Source of the DNA: Burkholderia sp. IMCC1007
Lineage (GTDB): Bacteria; Pseudomonadota; Gammaproteobacteria; Burkholderiales; Burkholderiaceae
Assembly: GCF_027257875.1 (NCBI RefSeq)
Contig: NZ_JAPVQY010000058.1
Coordinates: forward strand, 1 to 51,232
Length of the DNA stretch: 51,232 bases
Direction: 5' to 3'
Below the pieces are notes generated by a model that saw nothing but the letters and a program-made list of their open reading frames with translations, did not search any database and had not been told where the DNA came from. Shown here in pieces: positions 43,041-51,232 of this stretch (its first letter is position 1; every line of letters starts with the position of its first letter). A program made the translations under genes and the position numbers.

Positions 43041-43997
43041 ATTGTTCTCCTTGCGTTCAAAGAAAGGGTTTACTCCGGGTATTGCATTTTGTTTGCTGGT
43101 TTTAAAGGAGGTGATGCGGGTGGTTGTAAACAAAGGGCAAATAAAAGCGGGTTTAATGAATCATGAATTAATGTGACAAGTACTTGCCTCATTGCTGAGG
43201 CCGTTTTGTTATACGAATAGAGCGGTGCTGCGAATCCAACCGCCGACGACCTTGGCGTGCCGGCGCGAGCGCCATACGCAACGGCGCGGCGCTGCTGCGC
43301 GTTTGGGTATTCGCGCCAAAAAATCTGTCTTGCCTTGTTTATTATTTCGTCGTTTCGGATCTCATTGCGCTTAATGAAATCCGGGTCGCCCGGACGGTGA
43401 ATTCATTTGATTGCACGGAGAAATATTGCCGCAGTTCAGGCGGCATTTCTTATTCTTGTGTTGCCGCAGTGGCGCTCGGTTCGGCAGATTGTGCTGCGAG
43501 AGCAGTCAATCGAAGCGCAATTCACGGTCGGTCACTCGCCGAACTTCGGGGCGACGTCCGCGTCGACCGCTCGACGTCATCGTGGCTTTCGTCTGACTTA
43601 TCGGCCGCGTATTTGCTCTGCAACAGACCATGCAGCAAGCACAATCGGGCGCAAACCCGACTGCACAGGTATTGATGCTGGCGGAACGATCCGGTGCGAG
43701 CTCCGAGTTCAACCATCGCTGTCTCGTTCGCCAACGGCCTTCTTACGGCCGTCGGCGCGCGGACCGAAGTCACGCTGAGCTATCTAGAGACAAGCGGGCG
43801 GGATCATGCGCGGTGTGCGTGGCGAGGCGGCCGCGCGGGTTCCCGGGAAACTATGCGAGGGAACGCATGCGAGCCGGCCCCGCGCGCCGGAGGTCTGGAG
43901 CAATGAACTCGTCGCGGCATTCGAGCGTGGAATGACGCTACTATGCGGACTCATTCTCCGCATGCATTTCGCTACAATTCCAGCGTGTCGCAAAAAG
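43041..43997. other. Long intergenic region without a supported gene
   Basis: About 950 bases with lower and uneven GC. Several short frames (for example 43192-43374 and 43407-43778) overlap each other, lack Shine-Dalgarno sequences and show no family pattern. TTAAT-N9-ATTAA at about 43152-43170 is a possible operator for the transporter and porin unit. The region may be decayed sequence. It should contain the promoters of the AAHS gene (left) and the AraC gene (right). Confidence 0.35.
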
Positions 43998-44915
43998 ATG
44001 CCCGATATGAACCGTTACGTTAGTCTTCCTGATTTTGCGGATCCGGACACGATCGACCGGCCGGCCGTATCGCTGCGCATGCACGTCGACGAGCATGCTG
44101 CCGAAATCCCGATTCACAAACATCGGAAAGGGCAACTGGTGCTGGCGTTGCACGGCGCCGTAACCTGTCAGGTCGCGGGCGCCTTCTGGATCGTCCCGCC
44201 GCAATGCGGTGTCTGGATTCCCGGCGACATGCCGCACAGCAACCATGCGACGCCCAATGCCCGACTTTGCTATCTGTTTGCGGAGCCCGGTATCGTCGAC
44301 TTGCCGACGGATTGCTGCACGCTGTCCATTTCGCCGATGGTGCGGGAAATGATCCTGCATCTGGCCGGAGCGCCGCTGGACTACGAGCAGGGCGGCCATA
44401 CCGACCGGCTTGCGCGCGTGCTGTTGCACGAGCTGACGCTGATGCCGGTCGAGCGCCTCTATCTGCCGGTGACGGATCATCCGCGAATCCGGCAGATGGC
44501 CGACGCGTTGCACGCCAATCCCGGCGATCGCAGCACCGTCGCGCAATGGGCGAAACGTCTCGCAATGAGCGAGCGTTCGCTGGCGAGGCTCGTCGTCAGT
44601 GAGACGGGGCTAACGTTTGGCCGCTGGCGGCAGCAGTTGCAACTGCTCGTTGCGGTGCGCGAGCTTGCCGGCGGCGCTACCGTGCAGCGTGTATCGGACG
44701 AACTCGGCTATGAGTCGGTCACCGCGTTCATCACCATGTTCAAGAAGGCGCTCGGGCATTCGCCAGGTCGTTACTTCGCCGCGCTGGCGCGTACGCAGTC
44801 GGAGGCCGTGCTCGGGTCGACGGCTTCGACCGAGGCGGACGACCCTGCGGATGGCTCAGCGAACGCACTTCCATTCTCGACGCGCGTTGCGCCTGTTTTC
44901 CCGCCGAGGACTTGA
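43998..44915 (+). CDS. AraC-family regulator with cupin sensor domain
   Basis: A regulator of about 305 residues. The N-terminal cupin (IPIHKHRKGQLVLALHGAVT, then IVPPQCGVWIPGDMPHSN) binds a small ligand. Two helix-turn-helices follow: STVAQWAKRLAMSERSLARL and QRVSDELGYESVTAFITMFK, then KALGHSPGRYF. The start is not firmly set; ATG 43998 (MPDMNRYV) or ATG 44007 gives the usual length, while an upstream extension to 43806 has no support. It precedes aceE in the same direction with 180 bases between, so it may control the pyruvate dehydrogenase set. Confidence 0.88.
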   Translation: MPDMNRYVSLPDFADPDTIDRPAVSLRMHVDEHAAEIPIHKHRKGQLVLALHGAVTCQVAGAFWIVPPQCGVWIPGDMPHSNHATPNARLCYLFAEPGIVDLPTDCCTLSISPMVREMILHLAGAPLDYEQGGHTDRLARVLLHELTLMPVERLYLPVTDHPRIRQMADALHANPGDRSTVAQWAKRLAMSERSLARLVVSETGLTFGRWRQQLQLLVAVRELAGGATVQRVSDELGYESVTAFITMFKKALGHSPGRYFAALARTQSEAVLGSTASTEADDPADGSANALPFSTRVAPVFPPRT

Positions 44916-45094
44916 CCGTCCCGCACGCGACGTCGCCCGCGTCAAAATGAAATGCTGTAGATCACGCATTTCGCAGAAGAGCGTGCAGCCGACACCGCTT
45001 CGGCAGCCCTGAATACGACCACACATTCTGCGGCATCCCCCGTAATCTTTGCGCACTCGCCACTGAATTCGCATTGCTCTTACGGAGTTGCAAG

Positions 45095-47809
45095 ATGACC
45101 GACTTATCGACGGGGACACCCTCGATCCTTTCCCTGCGTCAGACGAACGTCGACGACGATCCACTCGAAACCGCCGAATGGCTCGACGCGCTCGATGGCG
45201 TGGTCCGGCATGCGGGTACCGAGCGGGCGCAGTACCTGTTCGATCGACTCGCGGCCCACGCTTCATCCAACGGTATTGCAACGGCGCGACTGAATATCAC
45301 GCCCTACGCGAACACGATTCCCGTCGACCAGCAGCCTCCGTATCCGGGCGATTTCGACATCGAAGAAAAGCTTGCCGCTGCGCTGCGCTGGAATGCGCTG
45401 GCCATGGTCGTGCGGGCGAATCGCGCGTACGGTGAGCTGGGCGGGCATATTGCCAGCTATGCGTCCGCGGCCGACCTGTTCGAAGTCGGCTTCAATCATT
45501 TCTTTCGTGGCCCGAACGATGGTCATGGCGGCGATCTCGTCTATTTTCAGCCTCATTCGGCGCCCGGCGTGTACGCGCGGGCTTATCTCGAAGGCTTTCT
45601 CGACGACACGCATCTCGAGCATTACCGGCAGGAAATCACCGGTGCGGGCCTCTGTTCCTATCCGCATCCGTGGCTGATGCCGGATTTCTGGCAATTCCCG
45701 ACCGGCTCGATGGGCATCGGGCCGATCAACGCGATCTACCAAGCGCGCTTCATGCGTTATCTGCAGAACCGCGGGCTGCAACGCACGGAAGGCCGCAAGG
45801 TGTGGGGCTATTTCGGCGATGGCGAAATGGACGAACCCGAGGCAATCGGCGCGCTTTCGCTGGCCGCGCGCGAGGGGCTCGACAATCTCGTGTTCGTGAT
45901 CAACTGCAATCTGCAGCGGCTCGACGGACCGGTGCGCAGCAATGGCCGCATCATCGACGAACTCGAAGCGCAGTTCACGGGGGCCGGCTGGAACGTCATC
46001 AAGGTGCTGTGGGGTTCGGACTGGGACGCGCTGTTCGCACGGGATCGCACGGGGGCGCTGTTGCGCGCGTTCGCGCACACCGTGGACGGGCAGTTCCAGA
46101 CCTTTTCCGCCAACGAAGGCGCCTACAATCGCGAACGCTTCTTCGGTCAGACCGCCGAGCTGGCTGCGCTCGCCGCGCATCTGAGCAACGACGATATCGA
46201 CCGCCTGCGGCGCGGCGGCCATGATGTTCGTAAATTGCACGCTGCGTACGAAAAGGCGTCGAAACACCGCGGGCAACCCACGGTCATTCTCGCGAAGACC
46301 ATGAAGGGCTTCGGCATGGGCTCAATCGGCCAGGGGCGCATGACGACGCATCAGCAAAAGAAGCTCGACATCGATCAGTTGAAGGCGTTTCGCGACCGCT
46401 TTCGCCTGCCGCTCTCGGACACCGATGTCGAACAACTCAAGTTCTACAAGCCCGACGAAAGCAGTGCCGTCATGCAGTATCTGCACGCGCGCCGTGCAGC
46501 GCTGGGCGGCTACCTCCCGCGAAGGCGCGCAGCGGCATCGCACACGCCGGCCGTGCCCGCGATGTCGGCGTGGGGGCAATTCGCGCTCGACACCAACGAC
46601 AAGGAAATGTCGACCACGATGGCGATCGTGCGCATGCTCGGCAACCTGTTGAAGGACGCCGAACTCGGGCCGCGTGTGGTGCCCGTCGTCGCCGACGAGG
46701 CGCGTACCTTCGGCATGGCGAATCTGTTCCGGCAAGTCGGTATCTATTCGCCGCTCGGTCAACTGTACGAGCCGGAAGACATGGGTTCGATGCTCTATTA
46801 CCGTGAGGATACGGGCGGCCAGATTCTCGAAGAAGGCATCTCGGAGGCGGGGGCGGTGTCGTCGTGGATTGCCGCGGCAACGTCGTACAGCGTGCACGAT
46901 CTGCCGATGCTGCCGTTTTATATCTACTACTCGATGTTCGGTTTCCAGCGTATCGGCGACCTGATCTGGGCGGCGGCGGATCAGCGCGCGCGCGGCTTCC
47001 TGATCGGCGCGACGGCCGGCAAGACGACGCTCGGCGGTGAAGGCCTGCAGCATCAGGACGGCACGAGCCATCTTGCGGCCTCGACGATACCGAACTGCCG
47101 TGCGTACGATCCGGCCTTTGCGTACGAAGTGGCGATGATCGTCGACGAAGGCATGCAGCAGATGATCGTGCGTCAGCGCGACCTGTTTTACTACTTGACC
47201 GTCACCAACGAAAACTACGCGCAACGTCCGTTGGCTGAAGCGGATGTCGATCGTGTCCGGCGCGGCGTGCTCAAGGGGATGTACGCGCTGGAGCCTGCGC
47301 AGGTCGAGATCGCGCAGGTCCAGTTGCTGGGTTCGGGCGCGATTCTCGGCGAAGTCCAGGCCGCGGCCCGGATGTTGAAGGACGACTGGCATATCGACGC
47401 GGCCGTCTGGAGCGTGACGAGCTTTACCGAATTGCATCGCGACGGCGTGTCCGTGGAGCGCGCGCAGCGGCTGCTGGAGCGCGGCGAACCCGCGGTGCCC
47501 TATGTGACGGCCGCGCTGGGCGCCGCGCGTGGGCCGGTGATCGCCGCGACGGACTATGTGCGCGCCGTGCCGGAACTGATCCGTGCGTACGTGCCGTCCC
47601 GCTATGTCGTGCTCGGCACCGACGGCTTCGGGCGCAGCGATACGCGTGCGGCGTTGCGCGCGTTCTTCGAAGTGGATCGTGCGTCGATCGTGATCGCCGC
47701 GTTGAAGGCACTCGCCGACGACGGCCAGCTGGACCCGCGCATCGTGCGTCAGGCGATCGACCGATATGGGCGAATCGGAAGCGGGCTGATCGAACCCTGG
47801 CTTGTCTAG
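45095..47809 (+). CDS. aceE: Pyruvate dehydrogenase E1 component, homodimeric type
   Basis: A 904-residue enzyme of the AceE type. The thiamine diphosphate motif is GDGEMDEPEAIGALSLAARE with its closing NCN about 28 residues later. Other family features are PYANTIPVDQQPPYPGD near the start, HSAPGVYARA, GRMTTHQQKK and TAGKTTLGGEGLQHQDGTSH. It decarboxylates pyruvate and passes the acetyl group to the E2 lipoyl arm. ATG 45095 with GGAG ahead is preferred over the frame start at 45074. Length is normal. The housekeeping copy is usually on the main chromosome, so this is probably a second set. Confidence 0.95.
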   Translation: MTDLSTGTPSILSLRQTNVDDDPLETAEWLDALDGVVRHAGTERAQYLFDRLAAHASSNGIATARLNITPYANTIPVDQQPPYPGDFDIEEKLAAALRWNALAMVVRANRAYGELGGHIASYASAADLFEVGFNHFFRGPNDGHGGDLVYFQPHSAPGVYARAYLEGFLDDTHLEHYRQEITGAGLCSYPHPWLMPDFWQFPTGSMGIGPINAIYQARFMRYLQNRGLQRTEGRKVWGYFGDGEMDEPEAIGALSLAAREGLDNLVFVINCNLQRLDGPVRSNGRIIDELEAQFTGAGWNVIKVLWGSDWDALFARDRTGALLRAFAHTVDGQFQTFSANEGAYNRERFFGQTAELAALAAHLSNDDIDRLRRGGHDVRKLHAAYEKASKHRGQPTVILAKTMKGFGMGSIGQGRMTTHQQKKLDIDQLKAFRDRFRLPLSDTDVEQLKFYKPDESSAVMQYLHARRAALGGYLPRRRAAASHTPAVPAMSAWGQFALDTNDKEMSTTMAIVRMLGNLLKDAELGPRVVPVVADEARTFGMANLFRQVGIYSPLGQLYEPEDMGSMLYYREDTGGQILEEGISEAGAVSSWIAAATSYSVHDLPMLPFYIYYSMFGFQRIGDLIWAAADQRARGFLIGATAGKTTLGGEGLQHQDGTSHLAASTIPNCRAYDPAFAYEVAMIVDEGMQQMIVRQRDLFYYLTVTNENYAQRPLAEADVDRVRRGVLKGMYALEPAQVEIAQVQLLGSGAILGEVQAAARMLKDDWHIDAAVWSVTSFTELHRDGVSVERAQRLLERGEPAVPYVTAALGAARGPVIAATDYVRAVPELIRAYVPSRYVVLGTDGFGRSDTRAALRAFFEVDRASIVIAALKALADDGQLDPRIVRQAIDRYGRIGSGLIEPWLV

Positions 47810-47972
47810 AACCCATTGACCGGTGTGCGCGATGAGAGTGGCGCGCGAATCGGCTGGTCGAAGGCGTCGCGCGTTCGTCGGTCAATCGTTTGCAACCCGA
47901 TCGAATCGAGTGCGTGCGGCAAGATGAAGCGCGCGGCGCCGACTGTTGAAACGCTTGCTGTTGGAGACGAAT

Positions 47973-49316
47973 GTGCAGGTGACACGAATAGAAGTGCCGG
48001 ATATCGGCGATTACAAGAACATTCCGGTAATCGAAGTTCTGGTGGAAGTAGGGCAACGGGTCGAACAGGAGCAGTCGCTCGTCATGCTCGAATCGGACAA
48101 GGCGACGATGGATGTGCCCAGCCCGATCGCTGGGGTGATCAAGGAGCTGAAGGTCGCGGTTGGCGACACGGTGTCGGAAGGGGCGCTGATCGCGCTGATC
48201 GAAGGCGATGAGGCGCGGCATGATGAAGCCGTGCCGGAGCCGGTGCCGGTGCCTGCTGCTGCGCATGAGCTCACGCGGCCGGAAGCGGATGTCACGACAG
48301 TGCCAACGCAAGTGCCCGCATCCGCGCCCGAACTGGAGTCTGCTCCCGCGCCATTGCATCGCGCCTCAGCGCGCGCAGGCGAACTGCATCGAGACAGCCA
48401 TGCGTCGCCGTCGGTGCGCAAGCTCGCGCGGGAACTGGGCGTCGAGATATCGCGCGTGCAGGGCACCGGTCCGAAGCAGCGCGTTACATCGGAAGACGTT
48501 ACTGCATTCGTCAAGAACGCAATGGCGACATCGCCTGGCACGCCAACAGTCTCGACGCCGCCCGTCTCGGCGAACGGAGCAGAGCTGGGTCTATTGCCGT
48601 GGCCGGAGGTCGATTTCGCGAAATTTGGCCCCGTCGATTCGCAGCCGCTGTCGCGCATCAAGAAGATATCCGGCGCGAACCTGCATCGCAACTGGGTGAT
48701 GATCCCGCACGTCACGAACAACGACGAAGCAGACATCACCGAGCTTGAAGCGCTGCGCGGGCAGCTGAACAGGGAGCACGAGAAGGCGGGTGTGAAGTTC
48801 ACGATGCTCGCGTTTTTCATCAAGGCGGTTGTCGCTGCGCTGAAGAAGTTCCCGGCCTTCAATGCGAGCCTCGACGGTGACAACCTCGTGTTCAAGCAGT
48901 ACTACCACATTGGTTTCGCCGCTGATACGCCGAATGGGCTCGTCGTGCCCGTCATTCGCGATGCGGACAAGAAAGGCCTCGTCGATATCGCGAAGGAAAT
49001 GGCCGAGCTGTCGAAGGCCGCACGCGACGGCAAGCTCAAGCTCGATCAGATGCAGGGTGGTTGCTTCTCGATCTCGTCGCTCGGCGGTGTCGGCGGCACG
49101 CATTTCACACCGCTCATCAACGCACCAGAAGTGGCGATCCTCGGCGTGTCGCGCAGCGCGATGAAACCAGTTTGGGACGGCAAGCAGTTCGTGCCGCGAC
49201 TCATCCTGCCCCTCTCTCTGTCGTTCGATCACCGCGCAGTGGATGGCGCGGAAGCCGCGCGGTTCAATTCGTATCTCAGCGCGGTGCTTGGCGATTTTCG
49301 TCGCATCGTTCTTTGA
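47973..49316 (+). CDS. aceF: Pyruvate dehydrogenase E2, dihydrolipoamide acetyltransferase
   Basis: A 447-residue protein with one lipoyl domain (residues 1-78, lipoylated Lys43 in ESDKATMD), an Ala/Pro/Glu-rich linker (79-140), a peripheral-subunit-binding domain (about 147-182, SPSVRKLARELGV) and a catalytic domain from about 205 with the active-site His420 (SFDHRAVDGAE). A GTG start at 47973 has GGAG seven bases ahead and gives the usual VPDIGDYKN beginning; a TTG at 47946 in frame is less likely. It lies 163 bases after aceE. A single lipoyl domain is fewer than in E. coli. Confidence 0.94.
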   Translation: MQVTRIEVPDIGDYKNIPVIEVLVEVGQRVEQEQSLVMLESDKATMDVPSPIAGVIKELKVAVGDTVSEGALIALIEGDEARHDEAVPEPVPVPAAAHELTRPEADVTTVPTQVPASAPELESAPAPLHRASARAGELHRDSHASPSVRKLARELGVEISRVQGTGPKQRVTSEDVTAFVKNAMATSPGTPTVSTPPVSANGAELGLLPWPEVDFAKFGPVDSQPLSRIKKISGANLHRNWVMIPHVTNNDEADITELEALRGQLNREHEKAGVKFTMLAFFIKAVVAALKKFPAFNASLDGDNLVFKQYYHIGFAADTPNGLVVPVIRDADKKGLVDIAKEMAELSKAARDGKLKLDQMQGGCFSISSLGGVGGTHFTPLINAPEVAILGVSRSAMKPVWDGKQFVPRLILPLSLSFDHRAVDGAEAARFNSYLSAVLGDFRRIVL

Positions 49317-49420
49317 TGGGGTGACGGCTCGCGGGGCGTGGGTTTTTGTCAGTCCGCCTCGGCCTGTCGTTGAACCTGTTGCGATTACGGTCTATTAGCG
49401 TCGCCCCTGCGCGGGGCGGC

Positions 49421-49455
49421 GGTCACTTTTCTTTGTCTTCCAAAGAAAAGTAACC
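49421..49455. repeat. Burkholderia-type intergenic hairpin repeat
   Basis: GGTCACTTTTCTTTG (49421-49435), loop TCTTC, then CAAAGAAAAGTAACC (49441-49455). The arms pair over 15 bases with one mismatch. The surroundings, a GCGCGGGGCGGC stretch before and AAAAGAAAGGCGCG after, match a sequence I remember as repeated between Burkholderia genes. A false minus-strand ORF (49385-49618) runs across it. It separates aceF and lpdA. The rest of 49317-49598 has no gene. Confidence 0.75.
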
Positions 49456-49598
49456 AAAAGAAAGGCGCGTCCTTGGGCGGACGGCAAAGGGGGTTCTGCC
49501 CACGTTCGCGTTCTCTTGTCAGGCCGTAGTCCGGGTAGTCCAGTTCATACACGAGTTTCCCCATCCCTCTCTGAGTAGCCATACAACAAGGGACGTAC

Positions 49599-51232
49599 AT
49601 GAGTCTCATCGAAATCAAAGTGCCGGATATCGGCGATTACAAAGACGTCCCCGTCATCGAAATCGCAGTGAAAATCGGTGATCGCGTCAAGAAAGAGCAA
49701 TCCCTCATTACGCTCGAATCCGACAAGGCAACCATGGATGTACCAAGCCCCGTCTCCGGCATCGTCAAGGCATTAAGCGTCCAGGTCGGCGATATCGTGT
49801 CCGAAGGCACGCCGATCGCGCTCCTTGAAGACGCTCGCGAATCCGAGGCCGTTCGTTCATCGGCGGTCGCTCCGGTCCAGGCACCGGAGAACGCATCACC
49901 CAAGCCCCAAGGCGGTAGCTTCTCCGGTAACGCAGACATCGAATACGACATGCTCGTGCTCGGCGCCGGCCCCGGCGGCTACTCAGCCGCGTTCCGCGCC
50001 GCCGACCTCGGCATGAAGACCGTGCTCGTCGAACGCTACTCGACGCTCGGCGGCGTCTGCCTGAACGTCGGCTGCATCCCGTCGAAGGCACTGCTGCATA
50101 CGTCGCTCGTCGTCGAGGAAGCCGCGGCGCTCGCGTCGCATGGCATCACGTTCGGTAAGCCGCAAGTCGACCTCGACAAGCTGCGCGACTTCAAGGGCGG
50201 CGTCGTCAAGAAACTGACGACGGGCCTCGCCGGCATGGCGAAGGCACGCAAGGTCGAAGTCGTGACGGGCACGGGCGCGTTCGTCGATCCGTTCCACATG
50301 GAAGTGCAGGGCGAAAACGGCAAGAAGGTCGTCAAGTTCAAGCAGGCGATCATCGCCGCCGGCTCGCAAGCGGTGAAGCTGCCGTTCATGCCGGAAGACC
50401 CGCGCGTCGTCGATTCGACGGGCGCGCTGGAGCTCCGCCAGCTGCCCAAGCGCATGCTGGTGATCGGCGGGGGCATCATCGGCCTCGAAATGGCCACGGT
50501 GTACTCGACGCTCGGCGCCGAGATCGACGTGGTCGAAATGATGGACGGCCTGATGATGGGTGCGGACCGCGATCTCGTGAAGGTCTGGGAAAAGTACAAC
50601 GCGAAGCGCTTCGGCAACGTGATGCTGAAGACCAGGACGGTCGGCGCGGAAGCGAAGGAAGACGGCATCTACGTGAAGTTCGAGGGCGAAAAGGCCCCGG
50701 CGGAAGCGCAGCGCTACGACCTCGTGCTGGTCGCAGTGGGCCGCAGCCCGAACGGCAAGAATATCGGCGCCGACAAGGCCGGCGTGGCCGTGACCGATCG
50801 CGGCTTCATCGACGTCGACAAGCAGATGCGCACGAACGTGCCGCACATCTTCGCGATCGGCGACGTCGTCGGCCAGCCGATGCTCGCGCACAAGGCCGTG
50901 CATGAAGGCCACGTCGCAGCGGAAGCCGCACACGGCGAGAAGGCGTACTTCGACGCACTGCAGATCCCGTCGGTGGCGTACACGGATCCGGAAGTGGCGT
51001 GGGCCGGCAAGACGGAAGACCAGTGCACGGCCGAAGGCATCAAGTACGGCAAGGCGGTGTTCCCGTGGGCCGCATCGGGCCGCGCGATCGCGAACGGCCG
51101 CGACGAAGGCTTCACGAAGCTGATCTTCGACGAGGAAACCCATCGCGTGATCGGCGGCGGGATCGTCGGCCTGAACGCAGGCGACCTGATCAGCGAAGTG
51201 TGCCTCGCCGTCGAGATGGGCGCGGACGCGGA
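49599..51232 (+). CDS. lpdA: Dihydrolipoamide dehydrogenase E3 with N-terminal lipoyl domain (partial)
   Basis: At least 544 residues, running off the right edge without a stop. Residues 1-80 are a lipoyl domain (Lys43 in ESDKATMD) closely related to that of aceF. A linker follows, then the flavoprotein: FAD motif LGAGPGGYSAA (121-131), redox-active Cys154 and Cys159 (GGVCLNVGCIPSK), NAD motif VIGGGIIGLEMA and GDVVGQPMLAHKA. E3 with its own lipoyl domain is known from beta-proteobacterial pyruvate dehydrogenase. The codon use is more strongly biased after about 49930 than in the lipoyl part. Confidence 0.95.
   Translation, partial: MSLIEIKVPDIGDYKDVPVIEIAVKIGDRVKKEQSLITLESDKATMDVPSPVSGIVKALSVQVGDIVSEGTPIALLEDARESEAVRSSAVAPVQAPENASPKPQGGSFSGNADIEYDMLVLGAGPGGYSAAFRAADLGMKTVLVERYSTLGGVCLNVGCIPSKALLHTSLVVEEAAALASHGITFGKPQVDLDKLRDFKGGVVKKLTTGLAGMAKARKVEVVTGTGAFVDPFHMEVQGENGKKVVKFKQAIIAAGSQAVKLPFMPEDPRVVDSTGALELRQLPKRMLVIGGGIIGLEMATVYSTLGAEIDVVEMMDGLMMGADRDLVKVWEKYNAKRFGNVMLKTRTVGAEAKEDGIYVKFEGEKAPAEAQRYDLVLVAVGRSPNGKNIGADKAGVAVTDRGFIDVDKQMRTNVPHIFAIGDVVGQPMLAHKAVHEGHVAAEAAHGEKAYFDALQIPSVAYTDPEVAWAGKTEDQCTAEGIKYGKAVFPWAASGRAIANGRDEGFTKLIFDEETHRVIGGGIVGLNAGDLISEVCLAVEMGADA

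Noticed and set aside
43192..43778. Short frames in the long intergenic region as genes
   Set aside because: They overlap in several frames, lack ribosome binding sites and match no known family.
49385..49618. A 77-codon minus-strand frame
   Set aside because: It is a reading of the hairpin repeat. Similar short false proteins are predicted wherever this repeat occurs.

Overview
The window looks like a stretch of a secondary chromosome of a Burkholderia species, probably of the B. cepacia complex. This rests on the very high GC with strong GC-ending codons, the three OmpC-type porins that begin SSVTLYG after a signal peptide, the many LysR regulators, a DUF4148-type small secreted protein, a dihydrolipoamide dehydrogenase with an N-terminal lipoyl domain, and a hairpin repeat I remember as common between Burkholderia genes. 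No rRNA, tRNA, CRISPR array or complete insertion sequence was seen.

Layout. (1) 1-5576: the end of a type VI secretion (T6SS) effector module. It holds the tail of a probable DUF4123 adaptor, a 1084-residue VasX-like membrane effector, two full tandem immunity-like membrane proteins, a truncated third copy, and a PAAR spike-tip protein. The extra immunity copies are each preceded by a 19-codon copy of the effector's 3' end. (2) 5728-8653: an arsenic operon arsR-arsC-acr3-arsH, then a short remnant that resembles arsN2. (3) 8826-10301, minus strand: frmR-frmA formaldehyde detoxification with a clear RcnR/FrmR-type operator. (4) 10660-17583: an MFS transporter and porin, an amidase-signature hydrolase read leftward, a divergent MocR regulator and an ABM-like zinc-ribbon protein. 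(5) 17594-21960: a LysR regulator divergent from an M20 amidohydrolase, an amino-acid type binding protein and a porin. (6) 22122-31558: a full xylose locus, galM and xylR leftward and xylABFGH rightward, with an eight-copy 14-bp tandem repeat between xylF and xylG. (7) 31570-33887: an arsB remnant and a LysR/aldo-keto reductase pair. (8) 34052-39593: a Rieske oxygenase, its reductase and a DUF2817 peptidase-like protein, with a divergent LysR gene and an orphan binding protein. Two matching inverted repeats suggest that one LysR protein controls both ends. (9) 39901-43040: a small ORF, a DUF4148-type protein, a third porin and an AAHS-type aromatic-acid transporter. (10) 43998-51232: an AraC-type regulator and a complete accessory-looking pyruvate dehydrogenase set, aceE-aceF-lpdA, the last cut by the window end.

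How the parts work together. Most of the window is catabolic or detoxification islands, each with its own regulator and often its own outer-membrane porin. The xylose, frm and ars groups are confidently assigned. The substrates of the amidase, the M20 hydrolase, the Rieske oxygenase and both orphan binding proteins cannot be read from sequence. The most unusual structure is the T6SS immunity array at 3400-5322.
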